Positions 8,590 to 15,979 of a DNA stretch of 39,480 nucleotides are shown here, piece after piece. Position numbers and translations under genes: made by a program. The stretch comes from CAIUMH01 sp037142475 (lineage in GTDB: Bacteria; Actinomycetota; Acidimicrobiia; Acidimicrobiales; RAAP-2): positions 1 to 39,480 of the forward strand of contig JBAXAR010000006.1 in the NCBI GenBank assembly GCA_037142475.1, given 5' to 3'. Under the pieces are notes generated by a model. That model ran no database searches and was not told the origin of the DNA. It was given only the letters and a program-made list of their open reading frames with translations. Position 1 is the stretch's first letter. Every line of letters begins with the position of its first letter.

Positions 8590-10196
8590 AGGGGACTGCA
8601 GTTCGGGAAGGGGTTTCTCACGAGTTGCGTCACGATGTACCGATCGTAGGTATGTCGGCTCATAGGAACCCAGCAGTGCCGGACGAGGGCGGTCTGGAGA
8701 GGATCAGCCAGACCGGTGACGTCGCCGTAGTTGATGGTGACAACTCGCTTGGCGCTTCTCAGTTTCTCCACGACACGGCCGGGGTTGAAGCGTTGCTCGA
8801 CGATGGTGTGGGGAGAGATGACAACGTAGGGGAGCGAACTCACGGGCGTGAAACCCGTGTTGAAGCTCTGCCCAAAGGCGAGACGGATGGTGGGTTCCAT
8901 GTAATAGGCCCACGGCCAGCGGGCGGTCCCTTCAACAAGGACCATGGCCCCCGGCGCCTTGATGGCGGATTGGACTTCAGCGATGGCTGGCTGAAGCCCT
9001 CCTCCCGGGTAGGCCGGGGCATCGATGACCCTCACGAAACACGAGGTTGCCACGAAGAAGATACCGACGCCGATGAGTCCTCGAAGGGCAGGCGTGGGCA
9101 GCCGTTTGGCATATCGAGCGATCCAGGCGAGACCGCTAGCGCCCAGCAGGAAAAGGAAGGGGTAGAGGTAGGTGTCGGTTCGATCTGTCCCGATTGGGAC
9201 GCGGTCAACCATCGCCAAGGCAACGGCGAGGCCCAACACCGAAACGGCGAGAACGCGTTGGCGAAAGGCCGAAAGCAGCCCGATGAGGACGAGGAGGGCA
9301 ACGAGGATCTCAGAGATGTACCCGAAGATCCAGGGAGCGTGTGCCGAGTAGCCGATGGTGATTCCTCGAAAGAGACCACCAACCGCCCGGTGAATCGAGG
9401 ATTGCGCATGGCTCAGGGAATCAAGATGGATGTAGAAGTACGTCCACGACTGCTGGAGCGCCGGGGTGATGAGGTGGCGGATCATTGAGTATTCGATGAT
9501 GAGGGCGAGCCCGACTGCCCCGTCAGTGGCGATTGTGGCCCCCATCGCTCGCCGGAGGAAGATTGCCTCGGCGTTGATGACAACGAAGATCGGGACGACC
9601 ACGATGAAAAGGGTGTATGAGAATATGCAAGCGGCAATCGACGCCGCCCCCAGGGCGACGAGATTGGTGAGCTTCTGTTCTTTCCTCACTCGCTCTGCGA
9701 GCCAGATCAGAGCGATGGTGATCAGAATGTTCGCCGAGTACGGCTTGATGTGCGTGCCGAACGTCGTCGCCTCGCTGGACACTGCAAGACCGAACGCAGC
9801 GGAGAGGGCAATCCAAGTCTCGAAACCCTCCCACTTCACGAGGGCATAGAGCGCCACGATTGCAGCGAGGCCAGCGGCGATGCTCGGTAACTGCGAGAAC
9901 CATGTGGAATGCGGAGCCAAACCGGACCAGAACCGCTCAAACATTGTGAAGCCCGGCATCGTGGAGACCATGCGGACTGCGGTCCCTAAGGGCACACGAT
10001 TGGTCAGGACGACCCAGGCGTCATCTCTGTAGAACGGCCCGGTCGACAGCGCCTGGAATTGAGCGCCTGCCGCAATGGCGACAAAGAACCCGAGAATGAT
10101 TCTGCGTCGCTGCTCAATGAACGACGTCAGAGGTCCCTGGATGACGACCTCTTCAGTGGCCACGCTCAGGTCTGACACGCCGCAAGCCTGCCCCAT
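8586..10196 (-). CDS. polytopic membrane protein, GT-C glycosyltransferase-like (paralogue B)
   Basis: This 536-residue protein is paralogous to the next gene on this strand. Shared segments include YRDDAW (residues 56-61), PGFTMFERFWSGLAP, THIKPY, RVPIGTDRTDTYLYP, ARWPWAYY, FGQSFNTGFTPVS and ALVRHCW. It has many hydrophobic spans and a soluble C-terminal part. ATG 10196 has a strong AGGAGGTG Shine-Dalgarno five bases upstream, one of the best ribosome sites in the window, so expression of the pair probably starts here. A GT-C fold is inferred from the membrane topology and the acidic motif after TM1; it is not proven. The pair sits between lipid-metabolism genes without any nearby sugar-nucleotide gene. 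Confidence 0.72.
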   Translation of the reverse strand: MGQACGVSDLSVATEEVVIQGPLTSFIEQRRRIILGFFVAIAAGAQFQALSTGPFYRDDAWVVLTNRVPLGTAVRMVSTMPGFTMFERFWSGLAPHSTWFSQLPSIAAGLAAIVALYALVKWEGFETWIALSAAFGLAVSSEATTFGTHIKPYSANILITIALIWLAERVRKEQKLTNLVALGAASIAACIFSYTLFIVVVPIFVVINAEAIFLRRAMGATIATDGAVGLALIIEYSMIRHLITPALQQSWTYFYIHLDSLSHAQSSIHRAVGGLFRGITIGYSAHAPWIFGYISEILVALLVLIGLLSAFRQRVLAVSVLGLAVALAMVDRVPIGTDRTDTYLYPFLFLLGASGLAWIARYAKRLPTPALRGLIGVGIFFVATSCFVRVIDAPAYPGGGLQPAIAEVQSAIKAPGAMVLVEGTARWPWAYYMEPTIRLAFGQSFNTGFTPVSSLPYVVISPHTIVEQRFNPGRVVEKLRSAKRVVTINYGDVTGLADPLQTALVRHCWVPMSRHTYDRYIVTQLVRNPFPNCSPL

Positions 10197-10254
10197 GCGA
10201 CACCTCCTGCGCCATCCAGGCCATGGATTCGATCAGGGCCGGGCAAGTCCCTCG

Positions 10255-11808
10255 TCAGATTGAGCGCTCGTGCTCCTCCCAATAGGGGTCTCGGAGCTTG
10301 CGCTTGTAGAGCTTGCCCGATGGGTCCCGGGGCATTTCAGAGGTGAAGTCGATCGATTTGGGCTGCTTGAATTTGGCGATTTTGTCAGCGAGGAACTCAA
10401 GAATCTCGGCTTCGAGTGCCTTATCGGGCTCGACGCCTGCCGCTGGCTCAATGACCGCCTTGACCTCCTCGCCCCAGTCCACGTTCGGGATTCCGAAGAC
10501 GGCGACATCGCCCACCTTGGGGTGCATGATGATCGCACCTTCAATCTCGGCCGGGTAGATGTTGGCCCCACCGGAGATGATCATGTCGGTCTTGCGGTCA
10601 CACAGGAACAGGTACCCATCCTCGTCGAGGTAGCCGACATCGCCGACGGTAAAGAACGAACCGATCCGGTTCTTCTCGGTCTTCTCCTGATCCTTGTGGT
10701 ACTCGAACGTGCCGGTCTGCATCGACATGTACACGGTGCCTATCTCGCCCGGCTCCATGATCCGATCCCCGTCGTCGGTGAAAATACCGATCTCAGAGAT
10801 TGGCCAAGGCCGTCCCACGGTTCCAGGCTTCTCCATCCACTCGGCGGCGGTGACAACCGTCCCGCCACCTTCACTGGCGGCGTAGTACTCGTCAACCGCA
10901 TTGCCCCACCACTCGATCATCGCTCGCTTGATCTCGACAGGGCACGGAGCAGCTGCATGGATCATGTGCTGGAGGGAAGAGACGTTGTAGGCGGAGCGGA
11001 CTTCAACCGGGAGGCTCAGAAGCCGATGGAACTGCGTCGGCACCATGTGCGAGGTGGTGACCTTGTAGGTCTCAATAAGCCGAAGCATCTCCTCGGGGAG
11101 CCACTTGTCCATGACCACGATGGTGTGGCCCAAGTGAAGTGACGCACCACCGAAGCGAAGGACGGCGGTGTGGTACAGCGGTGAGCCAATGATGTGGACA
11201 TTGTCAGCTTGAGGCTGGATTCCGAAGAGAAAGAGGATCCCGCTCATTCCAAGGGCGGCTTCTTCGGGGGTGGCGCCTGAGAGTGGGCGATAGATGCCCT
11301 TGGGCCGGCCCGTTGTCCCAGAGGTGTAGTTCATGACGTCACCGATGGTCCGGTTCTCCGGCGTTGTGGTTGGCTGAGCGTCGGTGAGTCGGTGGTACGA
11401 GCCAAACCCAGGAATTTCACCCACGGCGAGACACGCCGTGCCCGCCATACCTGCCACTTCGGCCGCGTCCAAAGCGATGTCCTCGAAATTCTCGTGAGCG
11501 ATGAAGACCTTCGCTCCGGAATCTTCGAGGATGTAGCCGACTTCGGCACCCACGAGGTGGAAGTTGTTCGGCACGAGGTACCAGCCTGCCTGGAGGCAGG
11601 CGAGGTAGACCTCGATCATCTCCTGCCCATTGGGGAGCAGGGTCGCCACGACGTCGCCTTGCTTGAGGCCGAAACTCCGCAGGGCATGGACTACCTGATT
11701 GGCTCGGCCAAGAAGGTCTCCCGCGCTGACTTCACGCCCTTCAGGAGTGACAAGCGCCAAGTACTCCGGTGACTCGGTGGCAAAGGCCCAGAATCCAAAA
11801 TCCCCCAT
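10255..11808 (-). CDS. acyl-CoA ligase (FadD-like AMP-binding enzyme)
   Basis: This protein of the ANL superfamily has 517 residues. It activates a carboxylic acid through an acyl-adenylate and then transfers it to CoA. Motifs in order: YTSGTTGRPKG (A3, P-loop), YYAASEGGGT (A5), GDVGYLDEDGYLFLCDRKTDMIISGG (A7-A8; only part quoted as a motif) and the C-terminal GKLYKRKLRD with the catalytic Lys (A10). The start ATG 11808 has GGGAG eight bases upstream; longer in-frame starts upstream lie inside the leader. Its promoter has TTGACA-N18-TACCGT with a KstR-like operator in the spacer. The divergent partner is an SDR with a similar operator, suggesting joint action in lipid or steroid degradation. 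The acid substrate is unknown. Confidence 0.87.
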   Translation of the reverse strand: MGDFGFWAFATESPEYLALVTPEGREVSAGDLLGRANQVVHALRSFGLKQGDVVATLLPNGQEMIEVYLACLQAGWYLVPNNFHLVGAEVGYILEDSGAKVFIAHENFEDIALDAAEVAGMAGTACLAVGEIPGFGSYHRLTDAQPTTTPENRTIGDVMNYTSGTTGRPKGIYRPLSGATPEEAALGMSGILFLFGIQPQADNVHIIGSPLYHTAVLRFGGASLHLGHTIVVMDKWLPEEMLRLIETYKVTTSHMVPTQFHRLLSLPVEVRSAYNVSSLQHMIHAAAPCPVEIKRAMIEWWGNAVDEYYAASEGGGTVVTAAEWMEKPGTVGRPWPISEIGIFTDDGDRIMEPGEIGTVYMSMQTGTFEYHKDQEKTEKNRIGSFFTVGDVGYLDEDGYLFLCDRKTDMIISGGANIYPAEIEGAIIMHPKVGDVAVFGIPNVDWGEEVKAVIEPAAGVEPDKALEAEILEFLADKIAKFKQPKSIDFTSEMPRDPSGKLYKRKLRDPYWEEHERSI

Positions 11809-11868
11809 GACGCAACTCCCACGATCCAGAGCGGCCCTGCTCCAGATCGGCAGGGGCACTCATGGTGG

Positions 11869-11898
11869 ACGGTAGAACACGTTCTCGCGTCCTGTCAA
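11869..11898 (-). promoter_or_regulatory. sigma70-type promoter of the acyl-CoA ligase
   Basis: On the minus strand, TTGACA (11898-11893) is followed by 18 bases and TACCGT (11874-11869). Transcription should start near 11862, giving a leader of about 54 bases with GGGAG before ATG 11808. The KstR-like operator sits in the spacer and abuts the -10. Confidence 0.65.
11873..11886. promoter_or_regulatory. KstR-like TetR-family operator, site 1
   Basis: TAGAACACGTTCTC matches seven of the eight fixed bases of the KstR consensus TnnAACnnGTTnnA. The half-sites AGAAC and GTTCT are perfect inverted repeats around a central AC. The position within the ligase promoter spacer fits repression. No TetR gene is in the window. 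Confidence 0.6.
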
Positions 11899-11968
11899 CG
11901 GAGCCCAGGCGCCCAACTTTCGACACCTCGACGCTGGCGCAGTGCTTTCGTTGGGGCATTTCCGGAAC

Positions 11969-11982
11969 GAGAACACGTTCCC
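11969..11982. promoter_or_regulatory. KstR-like TetR-family operator, site 2
   Basis: GAGAACACGTTCCC shares the 11-base AGAACACGTTC with site 1, 96 bases away centre to centre. It is closer to the SDR gene and probably controls the plus-strand promoter. Six of the eight fixed bases of the KstR consensus match. Confidence 0.5.
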
Positions 11983-11984
11983 CC

Positions 11985-11998
11985 TAGCGCTAGCGCTA
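11985..11998. repeat. perfect 14-bp palindrome TAGCGCTAGCGCTA
   Basis: This self-complementary sequence lies just after operator site 2 and before the SDR. It may be a second operator or a promoter element. A possible -10, TAAGGT, overlaps its end at 11997-12002, about 16 bases before the Shine-Dalgarno. Confidence 0.5.
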
Positions 11999-12030
11999 AG
12001 GTCCTACCGGTCAATCCTGAGGAGGGTCAC

Positions 12031-12942
12031 ATGTCTGGGTATCTCGACGGCAAGGTCATCGCAGTAACGGGTGGTGGCGGTGGAATTGGTCGCGCAGTGG
12101 CCATCGCCGCTGCAGCAGAGGGCGCCAAGGTCGTCGTAGCGGACATTGGTGTCACGATGGCCGGAGAAGACCCGAAGAGCGAGGTCGCTGAGGCCGTGGT
12201 GGCCGAGATCGAGGCTGCTGGGGGCGAAGCGGTCGCTGTTGCCGACGATATTTCCACCATGGGTGGTGGCGAGCACGTGATCTCGACAGCAGTCGAGCGC
12301 TGGGGCCGGATCGACGGTGTCGTCGCCGTGGCGGGCATCCTTCGTGAGCGGATGTTGTTCAACATGGCCGAGGAAGAGTGGGACGCAGTAATCGCCACGC
12401 ACCTCAAGGGACACTTCACCGTATTCCGGGCCGCCGCCGCCATCATGCGGAAGCAAGAGGGTGGAGGCGCACTGATCGGCTTCACCTCCGGAGCGTTCGC
12501 CGGCAGTGTGGCCCAGGCCAACTACGCCTCTGCCAAGGGTGGCATCGTCTCTCTTGTTCGCTCGGCCGCTGCTGGCCTCTATCGCTACGGAGTGACGGCG
12601 AATGCCATCGCTCCCGTCGCTCGGACCCGGATGAGCGAGAACGTCCCGATGGAGCTCGCCGAGATGGGTGATCCAGAGGACATCGCCCCGATGGTCGTCT
12701 ACCTCCTCAGCGACAAGGCGAAGCACGTCACAGGGCAGGTCTACACAGTCGTTGGCAAGAAGATCGCAGTCTGGAACCAGCCCCAAGAGGTACGAGCGAT
12801 GTACTCAGAGGAGCGTTGGACCCCTGAGCAGATTGAGGCACGCCTCGACTCCACCGTTGGGGTGGAGCGCATGGACCTCATCGACAAGCTTGAGGAGTAT
12901 CGCAAGGCGGCGGCGGCTAAGGAGCAGGCCAACAAGGCCTGA
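12031..12942 (+). CDS. short-chain dehydrogenase/reductase (3-hydroxyacyl-CoA dehydrogenase type)
   Basis: This SDR of 303 residues has the NAD(P)-binding TGGGGGIGRA motif at residues 14-23, a VAGIL segment replacing NNAG, the catalytic Ser in FTSGAF, and YASAK with catalytic Tyr/Lys. The 50-residue C-terminal extension after the Rossmann core, ending in a Lys/Ala-rich helix, is typical of mycobacterial Hsd4A-like and MFE2-related proteins that oxidise 3-hydroxyacyl-CoA in steroid side-chain or fatty-acid degradation. ATG 12031 has GAGGAGG seven bases upstream. It is divergent from the acyl-CoA ligase, with KstR-like operators between them. The specific substrate is inferred only from this context. 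Confidence 0.87.
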   Translation: MSGYLDGKVIAVTGGGGGIGRAVAIAAAAEGAKVVVADIGVTMAGEDPKSEVAEAVVAEIEAAGGEAVAVADDISTMGGGEHVISTAVERWGRIDGVVAVAGILRERMLFNMAEEEWDAVIATHLKGHFTVFRAAAAIMRKQEGGGALIGFTSGAFAGSVAQANYASAKGGIVSLVRSAAAGLYRYGVTANAIAPVARTRMSENVPMELAEMGDPEDIAPMVVYLLSDKAKHVTGQVYTVVGKKIAVWNQPQEVRAMYSEERWTPEQIEARLDSTVGVERMDLIDKLEEYRKAAAAKEQANKA

Positions 12943-12957
12943 GGCCTCGACTCAGGC
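12937..12957. terminator. bidirectional hairpin shared by convergent SDR and Lgt genes
   Basis: GCCTGAG and CTCAGGC form a perfect 7-bp stem with a 7-base loop. The TGA of the SDR lies in the left arm and, on the opposite strand, the TGA of the Lgt gene lies in the right arm. It probably ends transcription from both sides; there is no T-tract. Confidence 0.55.
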
Positions 12958-13770
12958 GGATGAGTGATCTGGAGACCGAGAGGTCCACGATCCCCATCGC
13001 TTGATGGTTGTGCCGAGCAGGACGGTTCCACCGATGACTAGGAGGACACCTGCAATCTGGACCAAGAGTGACCCGAGTTGTCCGTCTTGGCCCAGCCAAA
13101 GTCGTTCGTCGAGGGCCCGTTCGATGCCCCAGAGGATCATGGCCACAGCGGTGACGATTCCCGCAGGATACCCAACCCTCTCGGAGCCGTCAGGATTTCG
13201 CGAGAGGTAGCGCTCGATGGCGATCAGGATGCAGAAGACGGCAAAGTCCTCGGCCGCTTGGAAGAGTGGGACGGGGAGTCTCTTGCCGATTTGTTGGTCG
13301 TAGTAGAGGCCGAACCACTGGTTTGTCGCATGGCCTCCTCCAGCCACCATGAGCTGCGGTCCGAGCAGACGCCCCATGGCCCACGCCGCCATGAGCACCG
13401 GGGCCACGATGTCGAGACCTCGCAGAATGCCCAACTGAGGGCAGCGTCGGTGAGCGATGACGAGGGCGACGGGGACCGCTGCGAGGAGTCCTCCAAATGA
13501 AGAGAGTCCCCCCTGCCAGATCGCGATGATCTGGCTCGGGTGGTCTGCGTAGTAGCTGAGGTTCGATACCACGTGCATCGCTCGAGCCCCGAGGACAGCG
13601 GAGACGATGACCCAGATAAAGAGGCTCGAGACCCATTCGGTCTCGTAGCCCCGTTGCTGCAGGCGCCGCTCGAAGTAGCGGTAGGCGAACCAAAACGTGA
13701 TGGCGAGGCCGACCCCATAGGTGTGGATCTCGAGGGGTCCGAGATGGAAAGAAGTCGGGATTGGTTTCAT
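12952..13770 (-). CDS. lgt: prolipoprotein diacylglyceryl transferase homologue (divergent Lgt)
   Basis: This integral membrane protein of 272 residues has about seven spans and is homologous to Lgt, which transfers diacylglycerol from phosphatidylglycerol to the lipobox Cys of prelipoproteins. Recognisable parts: HTYGVGLAI (Tyr18, E. coli Tyr26), GARAMHVV, WQGGLSSFGG, GRLLGPQLMVAGGGHATN, and the late GIERALDE (Arg/Glu equivalent to Arg239/Glu243). Two residues differ from E. coli: Phe92 stands at the position of His103 and Gly137 at that of Asn146 in the signature. It could be a functional variant or a paralogue. It is followed on the same strand by no gene; upstream is an NlpC/P60 hydrolase 50 bases away, probably the same operon. 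Confidence 0.78.
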   Translation of the reverse strand: MKPIPTSFHLGPLEIHTYGVGLAITFWFAYRYFERRLQQRGYETEWVSSLFIWVIVSAVLGARAMHVVSNLSYYADHPSQIIAIWQGGLSSFGGLLAAVPVALVIAHRRCPQLGILRGLDIVAPVLMAAWAMGRLLGPQLMVAGGGHATNQWFGLYYDQQIGKRLPVPLFQAAEDFAVFCILIAIERYLSRNPDGSERVGYPAGIVTAVAMILWGIERALDERLWLGQDGQLGSLLVQIAGVLLVIGGTVLLGTTIKRWGSWTSRSPDHSSA

Positions 13771-13821
13771 GGCCTCCGCGAGGACTCCTGGTCCAGTCGA
13801 TCGACGCTGGGAAGGGTCAGG

Positions 13822-14964
13822 TCAGGGGCGGCGAGCGCCGACGAAGCCAGAACCAAGGCGCATGGGGCTGATGTGGACTGTTGAACCGGCCCGAGGAGCC
13901 TCAATCATCATTCCGCCGCCGACATACATCGCCACGTGCTCGCTGCCACCGGGGCCATAGAAGAGCAGATCGCCAGCCTCGAGAGCGCTGATCGGCACGG
14001 GTGTTGATCCTGACATCTGCGCCCCGGAGTAGTGCGGTAGAGAGATGCCGACCTGAGCGTACGCCCACATCGTAAGTCCTGAGCAGTCGAATCCCGATGA
14101 TGGCGACGAGGCTCCCCAGACGTACGGAACACCAATCTGGGATTCTGCAGCCGCCACCGCAGCGCCACCGATTCCACCAGATGATGGTGGCACCGGAATA
14201 GGAGGGGAGGAACCTGGAGAACTCGAGTCAGCCTTGGCCTGAGCGATTGCTTGTCGAGCAGCCACTGTGGCTGCTGCGGCGTCTGCTGCACGCTTCTGGT
14301 CAATGAGGGTGGCGATCTGTCCCTTGACCTGCGAAAGGTTTGAGTTCTGCTGCTGCTGAAGGACCTGTGCCCGCTGGACGGCATTCGCAGCAGATGCAGT
14401 CGCAGATTGGGCTGCGCTCCTTTGGGTCTGGAGCTGGGCCTGCTGGGCGTCGAGACGGTCCTTCGAGTTGGTGAGATTGGCCACCGCCGTCGAAAGCTTG
14501 CCTGCGGCTACTTGCCCATACTGCGCCTTGGCCGCGTAGTCCCGGGTGTTTGAGTCGAAGAGCGGGTTTGAGTTCGCTGTGGTCCCTGTCGTCACGTAGG
14601 ACTCAATGGCTGCGTGGCGAAGCGATGCCTTGTCGGCGGCGACCTTCTGCTTTGTCTTGACGATGGCGGCTTGCGTCTTCGAGACCTGGTCCTGAATCTG
14701 GCCGAGGTGATACTGAGCAGCGTCGTATTGCTGGCTCAAGGCCGAAATCTCTGAACCGGTTTGCTGAATCTTGGCCTCGAGAGCATTGGCCTGAGCCTGC
14801 ACGCTCGAGAGTTGGTCAGCGCCTGCTGGGCGCGCCAAAGGAAGCGCAGTGCTGGTGCACACTGCAGCTGCGGCCAAAAGGGGACCTGCAGCCCGGCGGA
14901 GCGAACGAGCTCTCTTCCGGGTCCACGGCGTCGTTGGGCACAAGGTGCCTTCGGCGTCAATCAC
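13822..14964 (-). CDS. secreted NlpC/P60 peptidoglycan endopeptidase (RipA-like)
   Basis: The protein has a twin-Arg-containing basic start, a hydrophobic stretch and an Ala-rich cleavage region, then about 170 residues of coiled coil (PcsB/RipA-like; rich in Gln, Ala, Lys), a Pro/Ser linker (SSPPIPVPPSSGG) and a C-terminal NlpC/P60 domain. The catalytic Cys is in FDCSGL, the His in SEHVAMYV, and a Glu in MIEAP. The Cys-His-Glu spacing is 49 and 12 residues, the same as the Cys383/His432/Glu444 triad known for mycobacterial RipA, which cleaves the D-Glu-mDAP bond during cell separation. The start is uncertain: GTG 14964 is chosen; TTG 15027 would add 21 residues. No Shine-Dalgarno is clear. 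It lies upstream of the Lgt homologue. Confidence 0.85.
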   Translation of the reverse strand: MIDAEGTLCPTTPWTRKRARSLRRAAGPLLAAAAVCTSTALPLARPAGADQLSSVQAQANALEAKIQQTGSEISALSQQYDAAQYHLGQIQDQVSKTQAAIVKTKQKVAADKASLRHAAIESYVTTGTTANSNPLFDSNTRDYAAKAQYGQVAAGKLSTAVANLTNSKDRLDAQQAQLQTQRSAAQSATASAANAVQRAQVLQQQQNSNLSQVKGQIATLIDQKRAADAAAATVAARQAIAQAKADSSSPGSSPPIPVPPSSGGIGGAAVAAAESQIGVPYVWGASSPSSGFDCSGLTMWAYAQVGISLPHYSGAQMSGSTPVPISALEAGDLLFYGPGGSEHVAMYVGGGMMIEAPRAGSTVHISPMRLGSGFVGARRP

Positions 14965-15115
14965 GATTTGAGAATTCTGCCATCTTGAGGAGCCCAAAGC
15001 AACCTTTGTGCGGGACGCCCCAAGCAATTTGGTAGTACCACGAGTAGCAACTCCCTGTTCAAACCGATGAACTGGGCGGAGATAAAAATCACAAGAATGA
15101 TGTTTGGCCTGCGGC

Positions 15116-15121
15116 TACCCT
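15116..15121 (+). promoter_or_regulatory. -10 box TACCCT for a leaderless gene
   Basis: TACCCT is followed by seven bases and ATG 15129. No Shine-Dalgarno is visible, so the transcript probably begins at the start codon. Confidence 0.5.
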
Positions 15122-15128
15122 CTCGGAT

Positions 15129-15818
15129 ATGGGCGAGATGATCGAGTTCGCGAGGGAAGACGGTAGCAAGGCCGACGGGTATCTGGCGGTCCCACCTTTA
15201 GGGTCTGGCCCTGGGGTTCTCGTGATCCAAGAGTGGTGGGGTCTGGTCGATCAGATCAAGGGAACCTGTGACAGGCTCGCAAGCGAGGGCTTCTTCGCCC
15301 TGGCGCCCGATCTCTACGGTGGCCGAACCGTCCCCCTCCACGAACCGGATGAAGCAGCCAAGGAGATGCTGGCTCTTCAGCTCGATGAGGCATCGGCTGA
15401 CATGTCGGGAGCGGTGGACGTCCTCATCGAGAGATCAGGTCGACCGACAATTGGGGTGGTCGGCTTCTGCATGGGAGGCGGCCTGGCCCTCGCGTTGGCC
15501 GCTCAACGGCCTGGCGCCATTGCTGCGGTCGCCCCGTGCTACGGGGTGTACCCGTGGGGCGCGGTTCAGCCATCGTATGAAGCGATGACAGCGGCGACCC
15601 AGATCCACTGTGCCGGCCGAGACGAGTGGTTCACCCCGGAGGCAGCAGAGGAATTAGCGGGGGCACTCGGCACCATGGGCCTCGACGTGGAGCTCCACCT
15701 TTACCCGGAGAGCCACCACGCCTTCTTCAACGAAGATCGGCCGGAAGTCTTTGATCCTGCCGCTGGGGCCCTGCTGTGGACGAGGCTCGTCAGGTTCTTC
15801 AGCGAGAAGTTGGCCTGA
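15129..15818 (+). CDS. dienelactone hydrolase family protein
   Basis: This cytoplasmic alpha/beta hydrolase has 229 residues. The nucleophile is Cys114 in GFCMGGG, which separates DLH enzymes from serine hydrolases. Asp166 (AGRDEWF) and His198 (ESHHAFF) complete the triad, and Glu35 in QEWWG is the residue that activates the Cys in known dienelactone hydrolases. The usual reaction is hydrolysis of dienelactone to maleylacetate in chloro-aromatic breakdown, but many bacterial members act on other lactones or esters. There is no aromatic pathway nearby, so the role stays open. The gene is monocistronic, divergent from the NlpC/P60 gene, and appears leaderless. Confidence 0.87.
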   Translation: MGEMIEFAREDGSKADGYLAVPPLGSGPGVLVIQEWWGLVDQIKGTCDRLASEGFFALAPDLYGGRTVPLHEPDEAAKEMLALQLDEASADMSGAVDVLIERSGRPTIGVVGFCMGGGLALALAAQRPGAIAAVAPCYGVYPWGAVQPSYEAMTAATQIHCAGRDEWFTPEAAEELAGALGTMGLDVELHLYPESHHAFFNEDRPEVFDPAAGALLWTRLVRFFSEKLA

Positions 15819-15979
15819 TTCTCGATCGATCTGGTCGATGGTTTTGATGCCGTTGCTCTCCAGCAATCCCACTTGGCCGAGGAGGGCAGCGCCATGATCT
15901 GAGGACCAGGTCGATGCCAACGGAGCGATGACTCTGTAGCCTCGGGATGCTGGGTTCAGGTCACGGCAACATCGGGGGG

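Noticed and set aside
13078..13500. Plus-strand frame opposite the Lgt homologue
   Set aside because: Charged low-complexity composition, the antisense of a membrane protein; Lgt is supported by homology.
14965..15128. ydaO-type (c-di-AMP) riboswitch before the NlpC/P60 gene
   Set aside because: Such riboswitches precede similar genes in actinobacteria, but I could not find the conserved core blocks on the minus strand.
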